A stretch of DNA of 64,000 nt from Chitinimonas koreensis (GCF_014353015.1 NZ_CP060704.1:2939001-3003000), one strand, 5' to 3'. Positions 8,115 through 16,664 are shown, counted from the stretch's first letter. A program made the numbers and translations. The notes: generated from the sequence alone by a model not told the origin.

Positions 8115-9218
8115 ATGTCGGGCAGTACGCTGGGTCTGTTGTTCACCGTCACCTCCTTCGGCGAAAGCCACGGCCCGGCCATCGGCTGCGTGGTCGACGG
8201 CTGCCCGCCCGGACTGGCGATCGGCGAGGCCGACATCCAGGCCGAGCTCGACCGCCGCAAGCCCGGCACCAGCCGCCACGTCACCCAGCGCAAGGAACCG
8301 GACACGGTCGAGATCCTGTCGGGCGTGTTCGAAGGCCGCACCACCGGCCACCCGATCGCCCTCCTGATCCGCAATACCGACCAGCGCAGCCAGGACTACG
8401 GCAAGATCGTCGAGACCTTCCGCCCGGGCCACGCCGACTACACCTACTGGCACAAGTACGGCATCCGCGACTACCGCGGCGGCGGCCGCAGCTCGGCGCG
8501 CGAGACCGCGGTCCGCGTCGCCGCCGGCGCCATCGCCAAGAAATGGCTGCGCGAGAAGTTCGGCATCGAGATCCGCGGCTACATGAGCCAGCTCGGCGAG
8601 ATCGCCATCCCGTTCAAGGATTGGCGCCACGTCGGCGAGAACGCCTTCTTCGCCCCGAACGACGAGATCGTGCCGCAGCTCGAAGCCCACATGGACCAGA
8701 TCCGCGCCGAGCGCGACTCGATCGGCGCGCGCATCGAGGTGGTGGCCGAGAACGTGCCGGTCGGCTGGGGCGAACCGGTCTACGACCGGCTCGACGCCGA
8801 CATCGCCTACGCGATGATGAGCATCAACGCGGTCAAGGGCGTCGAGATCGGCGACGGCTTCGGCGTGGTCGCCCAGCGCGGCAGCGTGCACGGCGACGAA
8901 CTCACGCCCGAAGGCTTCGCCAGCAACCACGCAGGCGGCGTGCTCGGCGGCATCTCGACCGGCCAGGACTTGCGCGTGAGCATTGCGATCAAGCCGACCT
9001 CGAGCATTCCGCAAGAGCGCAACTCGATCGACAAGCAGGGCAATCCGGTCCTGATGCAGACCACCGGCCGCCACGACCCCTGCGTCGGCATCCGCGCCAC
9101 GCCGATCGCCGAGGCCATGCTGGCGCTGGTGCTGATCGACCACGCGCTGCGCCACCGCGCCCAGAACGCCGACGTGCGCGTCGATACGCCGCGCATCCCC
9201 GGACGCATCGGCGGATAA
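8115..9218 (+). CDS. aroC: Chorismate synthase
   Basis: 367 residues. The enzyme converts 5-enolpyruvylshikimate 3-phosphate to chorismate, the last step of the shikimate pathway, using reduced FMN. The signatures GESHGPAIGCVVDGCPPG (residues 16-33), YRGGGRSSARETAVRVAAGA and TGRHDPCVGIRATPIAEAM are all present. ATG 8115 is chosen because it places SGSTLGLLFTVTSFGESHG at the usual distance; the frame is open further upstream to 8043 without family support. A hairpin follows at 9282. It looks monocistronic. Confidence 0.97.
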   Translation: MSGSTLGLLFTVTSFGESHGPAIGCVVDGCPPGLAIGEADIQAELDRRKPGTSRHVTQRKEPDTVEILSGVFEGRTTGHPIALLIRNTDQRSQDYGKIVETFRPGHADYTYWHKYGIRDYRGGGRSSARETAVRVAAGAIAKKWLREKFGIEIRGYMSQLGEIAIPFKDWRHVGENAFFAPNDEIVPQLEAHMDQIRAERDSIGARIEVVAENVPVGWGEPVYDRLDADIAYAMMSINAVKGVEIGDGFGVVAQRGSVHGDELTPEGFASNHAGGVLGGISTGQDLRVSIAIKPTSSIPQERNSIDKQGNPVLMQTTGRHDPCVGIRATPIAEAMLALVLIDHALRHRAQNADVRVDTPRIPGRIGG

Positions 9219-9281
9219 GCCCGGATATATATTTCGCTGCAGCGCATATAAGCCGCTATTGCACTGCGCCATCGCAATGGG

Positions 9282-9305
9282 AAAGGACGCCTGACGGCGT
9301 CCTTT
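9282..9305 (+). terminator. Probable rho-independent terminator after aroC
   Basis: A perfect ten-base stem AAAGGACGCC / GGCGTCCTTT with a four-base loop, 63 bp after the aroC stop. The T tract is short (TTTCGCTT), so it is a moderate terminator. Confidence 0.7.
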
Positions 9306-9345
9306 CGCTTATTCGGCGCACGCGCATTAGCGGTCCGAATAAAAC

Positions 9346-9371
9346 AAAAAGCCGACCCGAGGTCGGCTTTT
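9346..9371. terminator. Bidirectional rho-independent terminator
   Basis: Stem AAAAGCCGACC / GGTCGGCTTTT with a three-base loop and A and T tracts on the two sides. It sits 19 bp past the stop of the minus-strand lipoprotein gene and can also stop read-through from aroC. Confidence 0.85.
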
Positions 9372-9389
9372 CGCACTGCTCGAAGCGAA

Positions 9390-9650
9390 TTACTGCTTCG
9401 GCTGTTCGGCCGGAGCGGCCGGGGCAGCAGCGGCGTCGGCCGGAGCAGCCGGAGCGGCAGCGGCGTCGGCGGGAGCGGCGGCCGGGGCAGCGGCGTCGGC
9501 CGGGGCAGCGGCAGGCGCTTCAGCCGGAGCGGCGGCAGGAGCTTCAGCAGCCGGAGCAGCGGCGGGCGCTTCAGCGGCCGGCTCTTCCTTCTTGCCGCAA
9601 GCGGCCAGACCCAGGGCCAGCAGGGCAGCGATGAGCAGGGACTTTTGCAT
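9390..9650 (-). CDS. Small Ala/Pro-rich lipoprotein
   Basis: 86 residues. A signal peptide of about 18 residues ends in the lipobox GLAAC (lipidation Cys18), followed by GKKEEP and then about 60 residues made almost only of Ala and Pro with spaced Glu/Asp, in repeats of the form APAEAPAAAPAD. The tail is probably an extended, flexible spacer in the periplasm. Short lipoproteins of this kind are common and have no assigned function. It has its own terminator and is monocistronic. Repeat number at the DNA level (GCC GGA GCA type units) could vary between strains. Confidence 0.8.
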   Translation of the reverse strand: MQKSLLIAALLALGLAACGKKEEPAAEAPAAAPAAEAPAAAPAEAPAAAPADAAAPAAAPADAAAAPAAPADAAAAPAAPAEQPKQ

Positions 9651-9864
9651 GATTTACCTTTAGATGTGAGTTCACAGAGAAAACAAAGCAATCGACCGTT
9701 GATCGAGGGCTTTTAAAACCTTTGACGTATCAATGACGACCGACCGCAAAATTCTAGCAGCTTCCAAAGAAAAAACTAGGGGCAAATTGCGTCGCAACAT
9801 GACGGCGGCCTAGGCCGCGCCGATACGCATTGCCGCGACAAACCCGATGTCAAACGAAAAGGAC

Positions 9865-10332
9865 TCAGATGAATAGTCGGCGCCCGGCTCCCGCCGGCAC
9901 CGCCTGCATCCATAGGTCGCCGAAACGCTGACGGCACGCCGCATGCGCACGGCCGGGGCCGGCGGCCTCGCCGCGCGGCGAATCGGCGTGGAAACGGCGC
10001 ACCACCGCCCGTTCGGTCAGCAGGAAGGGCTCGCCCGCCTCGCGATCGGCCTCGCCGGTCAAACGCAATTCGAACAGGTGACCATAGACCTGCATCAGCG
10101 CCGCCAGCCGCGGGCAATGGCGCACGAACCAGGCCTCGTCGTGCAGCAGCAGGCGCAGGCGCAGCTGCTTGCCGGCCAATTGCGCATGCAGCGCCTCAGC
10201 GCAGGCCGGCGCCTCGGCACCGCTGCCGGCCAGGTCGGGATCGAACCAGTCGAGCGTGCGCTCGGCACCGGCCAGGGCAACGAGCACCTGGGCGCGGTAT
10301 TGCTCGAGCGTGTCGAAAAGAAGTGGAGTCAC
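9865..10332 (-). CDS. Conserved hypothetical protein of the hemN/fnr cluster
   Basis: 155 residues from a GTG start whose bases overlap the TGA stop of the upstream membrane-protein gene (GTGA), so the start is set by coupling. Visible features are an N-terminal LLFDTLEQYRAQVLVALAGAERTLDWFDPDL, RLRLLLHDEAWFVRHCPRLAALMQVYGHLFELR and FLLTERAVVRRFHADSPRGEAA. This layout resembles the phospholipase-D-like DUF7931 group, but I do not see the HKD catalytic motif. No signal peptide or membrane segment. Function unknown; the last gene of the minus-strand operon running from hemN. Confidence 0.75.
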   Translation of the reverse strand: MTPLLFDTLEQYRAQVLVALAGAERTLDWFDPDLAGSGAEAPACAEALHAQLAGKQLRLRLLLHDEAWFVRHCPRLAALMQVYGHLFELRLTGEADREAGEPFLLTERAVVRRFHADSPRGEAAGPGRAHAACRQRFGDLWMQAVPAGAGRRLFI

Positions 10333-11024
10333 GCGACTTGGTGCGCCGCCCAGCGCAGGAGTTCCGCCAGCGCCAGCGCTACCAGCAGGCCACCGGCCGC
10401 CAGCCGGATGCCGCGGCGGTCGCGCAAGCGGCGCAGCTGGCCTGCGGCGGCGCCCATGGCCAGCAGATTCGGCAGCGTGCCGAGGCCGAAGGCCAGCATC
10501 ACCAGCGCGCCGCGCGCGGCCGAACCGCCGGCCAGCGCGCCGGTCGCGGCGGTGTAGACCAGGCCGCAGGGCAGCCAGCCCCACAGCCCGCCGGCGGCGA
10601 AGGCGGCCGGCAGGCTGCGCAGCGGCAGCAAGGCGGCGAAGCGCGGCTGCAGGCGGCGCCACAGCGTGCCGCCGATGCGCTCGAGCCGCGCCAGCAGCGG
10701 CGACCAGCCGGCGAGATACAGGCCGAGCAGGATGACCAGCAGCTGCGACAACAGGAACAGCAGCGTCTGCAGCCGCGCCGCGGCCGGCAGCCAGGCCACC
10801 GCGCCGGCCAGGCCGCCGAGCACGGTGCCGATCGCCACATAGGAAGCGAGCCGGCCGAGGTTGGCCGCCAGCAGCAGCGCCACGCGCCGGCCGGCCACGG
10901 CGTTGAGCCCCAGCGCGGCGGCCAGCCCGCCGCACATGCCGAGGCAATGCAGGCCGCCGAGGAAGCCGGCCAGCCACCAGCCGAGCAGGGTGAGCGCGAA
11001 GGAAGAATCGAAGGGATCGAACAT
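10329..11024 (-). CDS. Membrane protein of the DsbD_2 / TauE-SafE-like group beside hemN
   Basis: 231 residues with six hydrophobic segments. The N-terminus has the diagnostic GGLHCLGMCGG (Cys pair), and WGWLPCGLVY in the middle gives a further Cys at a membrane edge. This family (PF13386, related to the DsbD/CcdA transmembrane domain) is typically encoded among cytochrome cbb3 oxidase assembly genes, hemN and an FNR-type gene, as here. A role in metal or thiol handling for cytochrome maturation is inferred from that context. It is coupled to the gene at 9865 and separated from hemN by an inverted-repeat element. Confidence 0.85.
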   Translation of the reverse strand: MFDPFDSSFALTLLGWWLAGFLGGLHCLGMCGGLAAALGLNAVAGRRVALLLAANLGRLASYVAIGTVLGGLAGAVAWLPAAARLQTLLFLLSQLLVILLGLYLAGWSPLLARLERIGGTLWRRLQPRFAALLPLRSLPAAFAAGGLWGWLPCGLVYTAATGALAGGSAARGALVMLAFGLGTLPNLLAMGAAAGQLRRLRDRRGIRLAAGGLLVALALAELLRWAAHQVA

Positions 11025-11045
11025 CGCGCGAGCTTACGTGAACGG

Positions 11046-11280
11046 CATGTGAAACGTGAACAAGGCTGTGAAACGTGAAATGTGAAAGGTGAAACGTGAA
11101 CCCCGCTCCTCATCCGCCAGAGCCGCCGGTGGGCGAAGAAGATACGGAAGCGCGGCAATCGCCGCGATTCGTCACGGCGCAGTCCTCGTACAAGGCTTGA
11201 AAGATCACTGCCGGCAGAGGAGCGGGGTTCACGTTTCACATTTCACATTTCACATTTCACAGCCTTTCACGTTTCACATG
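11046..11280. repeat. Large inverted-repeat element built of GTGAAAN heptamers
   Basis: Two arms of about 65 bp (11046-11111 and 11217-11280) are near-perfect reverse complements. The left arm reads CATGTGAAACGTGAAC, AAGGCTGTGAAACGTGAAA, and so on, ending GTGAAC-CCCGCTCCTC; the right arm mirrors it. Each arm contains consecutive seven-base units GTGAAAC, GTGAAAT or GTGAAAG. The arms enclose about 105 bp without a gene. It lies between hemN and the DsbD_2 gene and starts four bases after the hemN stop, so a transcript would carry a very long hairpin. Related heptamers occur at 29741 and 47661. Confidence 0.85.
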
Positions 11281-11283
11281 CCT

Positions 11284-12690
11284 TCAGATCACACGCGAAT
11301 AGCGCGCCGCCATCCGCGTCTCGCGCAGGTAGCGGTCGAAGCACATCGCCACCACCCGCGCCAGCAGGCGGCCGCGCGCGGTCACGCGGATGCGGTCGGG
11401 CCCCAGCGCCACCAGGCCGTCCTGCGCCAGCGCTTCGAGCTGCGGCCACTCGGCGACGAAGTAGCTGCGGAAGTCGATCATCCAGCTGGTCTCGAACGGC
11501 TCGATCACCAGCTCGGACTGGCACAGCAGCGCCTGGATCACCGCGCGCCGCAGCAGGTCGTCGGCGCCGAGCGCCAGCCCGCGCGCGATCGGCAGCCGGC
11601 CCTGGCCGACCGCATCGTAGTAGTCGTCCAGCACGCGATGGTTCTGGGCATAGACGCCGCCGACCTTGCCGATGGCCGACACGCCGAGCCCGACCAGGTC
11701 GCACTCGGCCTGGGTCGAATAGCCCTGGAAGTTGCGGTGTAGCCGCCCCTGCCGCAGCGCGACCGCCAGCTCGTCGTCGGGCAGCGCGAAATGGTCCATG
11801 CCGATGTAGAGATAGCCGGCCGCCAACAGCGTCTCGACCGCCAGCCGCAGCATGGCGAGCTTGGTCTCGGCCGAGGGCATGGCCGTGGCGTCGATGCGGC
11901 GCTGCGGCTTGAAGCGCTCGGGCAGATGGGCGTAGCTGTACAGCGCGATGCGTGCCGGCCGCCAGGCTTTTACTTGTTCCAGCGTGACGGCGAGGCTGTC
12001 CGGCGTCTGCAACGGCAGGCCGTAGATCAGGTCGAGATTGATCGAGCGGTAGCCGAGCGCGCGGCCGGCATCGAGCACGGCGGCGGTCTGGCCGGCCGGC
12101 TGCACCCGGTTGATGGCGGCCTGCACGGCCGGGTCGAGATCCTGCACGCCGATGCTCATGCGCTTGAAACCGTGGCCGGCCAGCAGTGCCAGCGTGTGCT
12201 CGCCGAGCTGGCGCGGATCGATCTCGACCGAGCGCTCGGCATCGGGCGCGATCGAGAAGGCCACGGTCAGCATGCGCATCAGCCGCTCGAGCTGGGCGTC
12301 GGTGAGGAAGGTCGGCGTACCGCCGCCGAGGTGCAGCTGGGTCACCGGCGCCTCGCGGCCGAACAGCCTGGCCTGCATGACGATCTCCTGCTCGAGCGCG
12401 TCGAGGTAGGCGTCGGCCTGGCCGCGGTCCTCGGTGACGATCTTGTTGCAGGCGCAGTAATAGCAGGCGGTGCCGCAGAACGGCAGGTGGACGTAGAGCG
12501 ACAGCGGCCGGCCGGCGCCGGCCATGCGCCGCGCGTCGACCGCACAGCGGTAGCGCGCTTCGTCGAATTCCTCGACGAAGCGGTCGGCGGTCGGATACGA
12601 GGTGTAGCGCGGTCCCGGCCCATCGTGGCGACGGACCAGTTCCGGGTCGAATTCGAGCGCGGTGGGGTCGTCGTTGAACGGGATCTGCAT
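11284..12690 (-). CDS. hemN: Oxygen-independent coproporphyrinogen III oxidase
   Basis: 468 residues, the normal length for HemN. This radical-SAM enzyme decarboxylates coproporphyrinogen III to protoporphyrinogen IX in heme synthesis without oxygen. The N-terminus has RYTSYPTADRF; the iron-sulfur motif is FCGTACYYCACNKIVT, with the three cluster Cys in CxxxCxxC plus the HemN-specific extra Cys; the SAM motif GGGTPTFL follows. The C-terminal HemN domain is complete. It is divergent from fnr with a shared intergenic FNR-type box, so anaerobic induction is likely. Confidence 0.96.
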   Translation of the reverse strand: MQIPFNDDPTALEFDPELVRRHDGPGPRYTSYPTADRFVEEFDEARYRCAVDARRMAGAGRPLSLYVHLPFCGTACYYCACNKIVTEDRGQADAYLDALEQEIVMQARLFGREAPVTQLHLGGGTPTFLTDAQLERLMRMLTVAFSIAPDAERSVEIDPRQLGEHTLALLAGHGFKRMSIGVQDLDPAVQAAINRVQPAGQTAAVLDAGRALGYRSINLDLIYGLPLQTPDSLAVTLEQVKAWRPARIALYSYAHLPERFKPQRRIDATAMPSAETKLAMLRLAVETLLAAGYLYIGMDHFALPDDELAVALRQGRLHRNFQGYSTQAECDLVGLGVSAIGKVGGVYAQNHRVLDDYYDAVGQGRLPIARGLALGADDLLRRAVIQALLCQSELVIEPFETSWMIDFRSYFVAEWPQLEALAQDGLVALGPDRIRVTARGRLLARVVAMCFDRYLRETRMAARYSRVI

Positions 12691-12746
12691 CGGTCAGGCT
12701 CGGGCTTGGCTTGTTCGCAGTCTAGGGAGGCGTCAAACTTGCGGCG

Positions 12747-12760
12747 TTGACCTGGGTCAA
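12747..12760. promoter_or_regulatory. FNR/ANR-type operator between hemN and fnr
   Basis: TTGACCTGGGTCAA is a perfect palindrome of the form TTGAC-N4-GTCAA, one base per half-site off the FNR consensus TTGAT-N4-ATCAA. It lies 57 bp before the hemN start and 21 bp before the fnr start in the divergent intergenic region. The position allows oxygen control of hemN and autoregulation of fnr. Confidence 0.75.
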
Positions 12761-12780
12761 GCCATCCATCCGAACGCCAT

Positions 12781-13512
12781 ATGACCACCCTGTTCCCCGC
12801 CCACGAACTCAAGAACATCTGCGCCGGCTGCAGCCTGCGCGAGCTCTGCCTGCCGATCGGCCTCGAGCACGACGAGCTGTCGCAGCTCGACCAGATCATC
12901 AAGCAGCGCATCCCGGTCAAGCGCGGCGAGGCGCTGTTCCGCACCGACGATCCGTTCCGCTCGCTCTACGCGGTGCGCACCGGTTTCTTCAAGACCGTGG
13001 TGCTGTCGGAGGACGGCCGCGAGCAGGTCACCGGCTTCCACATGTCGGGCGAGCTGATCGGGCTCGACGCGCTCGGCGGCGAGCGCCATGCCTGCACCGC
13101 GATCGCGCTGGAGGACTGCGAGGTGTGCGAGCTGCCGTTCGAGCAGCTCGAATCGCTGTCCAAGGACATCCCGGCGCTGACGCGGCATTTCTACAAGCTG
13201 ATGAGCCGCGAGATCGTGCGCGACCAGGGCGTGATGCTGCTGCTGGGCAATATGCGCGCCGAGGAACGGCTGGCCGCCTTCCTGCTCAACCTGTCGCAGC
13301 GGCTCGGCGCGCGCGGCTTCTCGTCCAGCGGCTTCCACCTGCGCATGACGCGCGAGGAGATCGGCAGCTTCCTCGGCATGAAGCTCGAAACCGTCAGCCG
13401 CACCTTCTCCAAGTTCCAGACCGACGGCCTGATCGCCGTGCAGGGCAAGCAGATCACCCTGCGCGACCTGCCGGCGCTCAAGCAGCTGCTGTCGGGCTGC
13501 GCCCGCAACTGA
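12781..13512 (+). CDS. fnr: FNR/ANR-type oxygen-responsive transcription regulator
   Basis: 243 residues of the Crp-Fnr family. Four Cys match the oxygen-labile 4Fe-4S ligands: Cys14, Cys17 and Cys23 in CAGCSLRELC and Cys105 in ERHACTA. A cyclic-nucleotide-type beta barrel is followed by the dimer helix and a winged helix-turn-helix with recognition segment LETVSRTFSKFQ, whose Glu/Ser/Arg pattern matches FNR recognition of TTGAT half-sites. It is divergent from hemN. In related betaproteobacteria the product activates cbb3 oxidase and anaerobic heme genes. Confidence 0.95.
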   Translation: MTTLFPAHELKNICAGCSLRELCLPIGLEHDELSQLDQIIKQRIPVKRGEALFRTDDPFRSLYAVRTGFFKTVVLSEDGREQVTGFHMSGELIGLDALGGERHACTAIALEDCEVCELPFEQLESLSKDIPALTRHFYKLMSREIVRDQGVMLLLGNMRAEERLAAFLLNLSQRLGARGFSSSGFHLRMTREEIGSFLGMKLETVSRTFSKFQTDGLIAVQGKQITLRDLPALKQLLSGCARN

Positions 13513-13530
13513 ACTCCGCGCGGCCACGAA

Positions 13531-13555
13531 AAAGGCGACCCGAGGGTCGCCTTTT
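13531..13555. terminator. Rho-independent terminator after fnr
   Basis: Stem AAAGGCGACCC / GGGTCGCCTTT with a two-base loop plus T tract, 18 bp after the fnr stop. The leading A run (CGAAAAAGG) also makes it usable from the other strand, where the small membrane protein gene ends at 13573. Confidence 0.88.
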
Positions 13556-13572
13556 GTCCGCCTGCCGCACCT

Positions 13573-13866
13573 TCAATGCGCCAGCGTGCCTGGATCGTGA
13601 TCTTGCTGCGGCTTGCTGAAATCGACCGGACAGTAACGGTTCAATTGCTCGCGATCGCGCTCGAAGAACAGCGTCAGCCCGCTCGACAGGCCGGCGAACA
13701 GCCAGCAGACGAAGAAACCGATCGAATAGGCCATGACGCGAGTTTCGAACAGCGGCTCGCCCTGGAAGGTCAGTTCGAGCGGATCGAACAAGGTGAAGAA
13801 CAGGCTGTTGAGGATGCCGGCCACCAGGAAGGACGGCCACAGCACCAGGATCGACTTCAACTTCAT
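13573..13866 (-). CDS. Small two-segment inner-membrane protein
   Basis: 97 residues from the ATG at 13866, chosen because GGAGA stands eight bases upstream; the frame could open at 13893. Two hydrophobic segments (about residues 5-25 and 43-65, with FFVCWLFAGLSSGLTLFF) are followed by an acidic-basic tail beginning FERDREQLNR. Nothing identifies a function. It faces fnr tail to tail and shares the terminator at 13531. Confidence 0.7.
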   Translation of the reverse strand: MKLKSILVLWPSFLVAGILNSLFFTLFDPLELTFQGEPLFETRVMAYSIGFFVCWLFAGLSSGLTLFFERDREQLNRYCPVDFSKPQQDHDPGTLAH

Positions 13867-14137
13867 GTGCAATGTCTCCATGTCTTTTTGCACTCTGCAC
13901 CCCTGAATTGACTACCTGGGATCGGTCTGACGCCGACGTCGTGGGGCGATCCTAACGCCTGCCCGGGGCAGCGGCAAAGCCCTTTTCGATCAAGGCTCTA
14001 CGCCCCGATTGGATGCTGCGATGCAGCACGAGTTCAATAAAATCGAAATACAGGTCGGCAAAGCTGCGCCGCTCGCCCATAATCGAGACGTAACATTCCT
14101 TGCCTGCCATGCAGTTGCCCGCTTCGGAATTCCTGAC

Positions 14138-15061
14138 ATGCGTCTATCCCTGGATGCGCTGGTCGTACTCGACGCCATCGATCGCAAGGGCAGCTTCGCC
14201 GCTGCGGCGGCCGAGCTGCACCGCGTGCCGTCCGCGATCACCTACACGATCCAGAAGCTCGAGCAGGACCTCGACGTGCTGATCTTCGACCGCAGCGGCC
14301 ACCGTGCGCGGCTGACGCCGGCCGGCCAGGAACTGTTGCGCGAAGGCCGCCCGCTGCTCGACGCCGCCGCCGCGCTCGAGGCGCGCGTCAAGCGCGTCGC
14401 CACCGGCTGGGAGCCCGAGCTGCGCATCGCGGTCGGCGACCTGGTCGATTTCGGCGCCCTGCTCGGCTCGGTCGCGGCCTTCGACGGCATCGGCGGCGAG
14501 ACCCGGCTGCGCTTCTCGCACGAGGCCTTCGGCGGCGCCTGGGATGCGCTCTACACCGGCCGTGCCGACCTCGCCATCGGCGCACCCGACGATGCGCCGC
14601 CCGGCGGCGGCTTCAAGAGCCAGCCGCTGGGCGAGGTCGAATTCGTGCTGGCCGCCGCGCCGCACCATCCGCTGGCGCGCGAGCCGCAGCCGGTGCCGAT
14701 CCAGGCGGTCCGCACGCACCGCGCGGTCAGCGTGGCCGACAGCTCGCGCACGCTGCCGCCGCGCACCTCGGGCCTGCTGACCGGCCAGCCGACGCTGACG
14801 GTATCGACCCAGGCCGACAAGCTGGCCGCCCAGCTGGCCGGCCTCGGCGTGGGCTTCCTGCCGCGCCGCATCGCCCAGCCGCATATCGATGCCGGCCGCC
14901 TGGTCGCGCTGCAGTGCGAGGAAGCCAAGCAGGTCGCCAAGCTGCATGTCGCCTGGCCGACCAAGGCGCGCGGCAATGCGCTGCGCTGGTTCCTCGACCA
15001 CCTGGCCCAGCCGGCCGTGAGCCGCCTGCTGTGCGAGGGCGGCGGACCGGCGTGCAGCTGA
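14138..15061 (+). CDS. LysR-family transcriptional regulator
   Basis: 307 residues. Helix-turn-helix at residues 3-50 (LDALVVLDAIDRKGSFAAAAAELHRVPSAITYTIQKLEQDL) and a LysR effector domain after it. ATG 14138 puts the motif at the usual distance; the open frame to 14009 has no family support. Its stop overlaps the GTG start of the next gene, so the two are co-transcribed. Target genes unknown. Confidence 0.9.
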   Translation: MRLSLDALVVLDAIDRKGSFAAAAAELHRVPSAITYTIQKLEQDLDVLIFDRSGHRARLTPAGQELLREGRPLLDAAAALEARVKRVATGWEPELRIAVGDLVDFGALLGSVAAFDGIGGETRLRFSHEAFGGAWDALYTGRADLAIGAPDDAPPGGGFKSQPLGEVEFVLAAAPHHPLAREPQPVPIQAVRTHRAVSVADSSRTLPPRTSGLLTGQPTLTVSTQADKLAAQLAGLGVGFLPRRIAQPHIDAGRLVALQCEEAKQVAKLHVAWPTKARGNALRWFLDHLAQPAVSRLLCEGGGPACS

Positions 15062-15795
15062 TCGCCTGTGACCTGCCGGCCACGCTGGCGGCCCGGTTGG
15101 CGCGGCAGGGCAAGGCGGGCTGGTGTCTCGATGCGCAGATGCCGCCGGGCTGGTCCGCGCCGCCCGGGGGCGTCGCGCCGGCCGGGCCGCAGCTCTGGTT
15201 GCTCGGCGGCCCGCCGCCCTGCCCTCTCGCCGCCGGCGACTTGGTCGTCGAGCTCGGCGATGCATCCCCCTTGCCCGATCATCCGCAGCGCATCCGGATC
15301 GCCTGGCAGGACAGTCCGTTCGGCGTGGAGCACGGCTTCCTGCTCGCCGTCGGCGGCGAAGCCGGGCCGGTGGCGCAGGCCGGTGCGCTGCTCGACGCGC
15401 TGGCGCCGGCCGCCGGTGGCTGGCTGCATGCCGGCGATCTGGCCGCACCACGGCTGCTGGCCGACCTGGCGGCCATGCTCGGCGGCGGCATCGGCCAGTT
15501 GTCCGGCCTGATGATGGCGCCGCTGGGCCAGGCGCCCAGCGGCTGGTGGCAAGGCCAGCAGGACTTGCTGCGGGCGCTGGCCGAGCGCGCCGGGCGCTAT
15601 CTGGACCACGAATCCGATCGCCGGCCCTACTGCGCGGCGCAACCCCTGCCGCCGCTGTTCATGCTGACGCCGCCCGGCGCCGCCGAAACCGATTCGCCGG
15701 CCTGCAAGCTGGCGCAACTGCTGCGCTGGCTGGGTCGGCAATCGGCCGGCAACGTACCGTCATCCGGCGCTCGAGGCACTCCGCCCGCATCCTGA
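15052..15795 (+). CDS. Hypothetical protein, coupled to the LysR gene
   Basis: 247 residues from a GTG that overlaps the end of the LysR gene by ten bases. It is strongly Ala/Gly/Leu-rich with no signal peptide. The segment GVEHGFLLAVGGEAGPVAQAGALLDALAPAAGGWLHAG recalls the central part of 6-phosphogluconate dehydrogenase (a VGG followed by the LAP-GWLHCG segment), and MMAPLGQ follows where that family has its MVHNGIEYG helix. The catalytic Lys and Asn of that helix are absent. At best it is a distant, non-catalytic relative; the link is weak. Confidence 0.6.
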   Translation: MQLIACDLPATLAARLARQGKAGWCLDAQMPPGWSAPPGGVAPAGPQLWLLGGPPPCPLAAGDLVVELGDASPLPDHPQRIRIAWQDSPFGVEHGFLLAVGGEAGPVAQAGALLDALAPAAGGWLHAGDLAAPRLLADLAAMLGGGIGQLSGLMMAPLGQAPSGWWQGQQDLLRALAERAGRYLDHESDRRPYCAAQPLPPLFMLTPPGAAETDSPACKLAQLLRWLGRQSAGNVPSSGARGTPPAS

Positions 15796-15816
15796 AGCGC
15801 CCGGATGACGGACATG

Positions 15817-15846
15817 AAAAAACCCACGCCGAAGCGTGGGTTTTTT
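15817..15846. terminator. Strong bidirectional rho-independent terminator
   Basis: Stem AAAAAACCCACGC / GCGTGGGTTTTTT with a CGAA tetraloop. It ends the LysR/hypothetical operon and, from the other strand, the phasin gene whose stop is at 15891. Confidence 0.93.
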
Positions 15847-15890
15847 CGTTCGATCCGTCGCACCGCCGAGGCGGCGCGACCGGCGATCGA

Positions 15891-16463
15891 TCAGACCGCG
15901 GCAGCGGGCGAAGCCTTGCGAGCCGAGGTCTTGGCAACGCCGGCAGCGGCCTTGGCCGAGGTTTCGGCGGCGGCGACGCTGGCTTCGGCGAAGTCGCTGG
16001 TGACCTTCTTGGCGGTCTTGGCGACCGTGTCGTAGGCCGAAGCGGCGGTGGCGACGGCGGTCTTGACGGCCGAGACGACGATCTCGGAGCCGGCCGGAGC
16101 CTGCTTCACGGCCTTGTCCAGCGTGGTGACCAAGCCCTTGTTGAATTCGATGACCTGTTCTTCGACGAAGGCGCCGAGTTCGGCCTGGGTGCTGCTGGCC
16201 GCTTCGTAGACGTTCTTGGCGACGGCCAGGGCCTTGTCGACCACCGGCTGCGACAGCTGCTGCTGCAGCGACAGCAGGCCTTGCACGTCCTTGACTTCGG
16301 TCAGGGCCTTGGCGGTGGCGGTGTTTTCGCTCAGCAGTTCGCGGGCGACGTCGAGCTGCAGGGTGACGAGGCGCTCGACACCGGACAGGGCGATATTGGA
16401 CAGACGGATGGATTTTTCGAGTTGTGCTTGGCCGAGGGCGGCGAAATCGGAGGTTGCGAACAT
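15891..16463 (-). CDS. phaP: Phasin (polyhydroxyalkanoate granule-associated protein)
   Basis: 190 residues. Phasins coat PHA granules and limit their coalescence. The protein is almost wholly helical with the family core MFATSDFAALGQAQLEKSIRLSNIALSGVERLVTLQLDVARELLSENTATAKAL and a long Ala/Lys-rich coiled tail. AGGAGA seven bases upstream fixes the start at 16463; the longer frame to 16529 lacks a site. A strong terminator follows. Its presence implies the organism stores PHB or related polyesters, although no PHA synthase lies in the window. Confidence 0.9.
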   Translation of the reverse strand: MFATSDFAALGQAQLEKSIRLSNIALSGVERLVTLQLDVARELLSENTATAKALTEVKDVQGLLSLQQQLSQPVVDKALAVAKNVYEAASSTQAELGAFVEEQVIEFNKGLVTTLDKAVKQAPAGSEIVVSAVKTAVATAASAYDTVAKTAKKVTSDFAEASVAAAETSAKAAAGVAKTSARKASPAAAV

Positions 16464-16664
16464 GGGTCTTCTCCTGGCTGATTGTCGGTGGAATGTGCCG
16501 TGCACATGGTCTCTTTTGCACCGCAGCATGAGACCATTATGGTCAGCGCCCGGTTCACCGTCAAGCTCTTTTTTGTGCGTTGCACAAAATCATCGATCCG
16601 TACTTTTATCCTTTGTTAACAACAGATTAAAAATTCGAGCAAAAAATCTAATGCGGCAGCGCAA

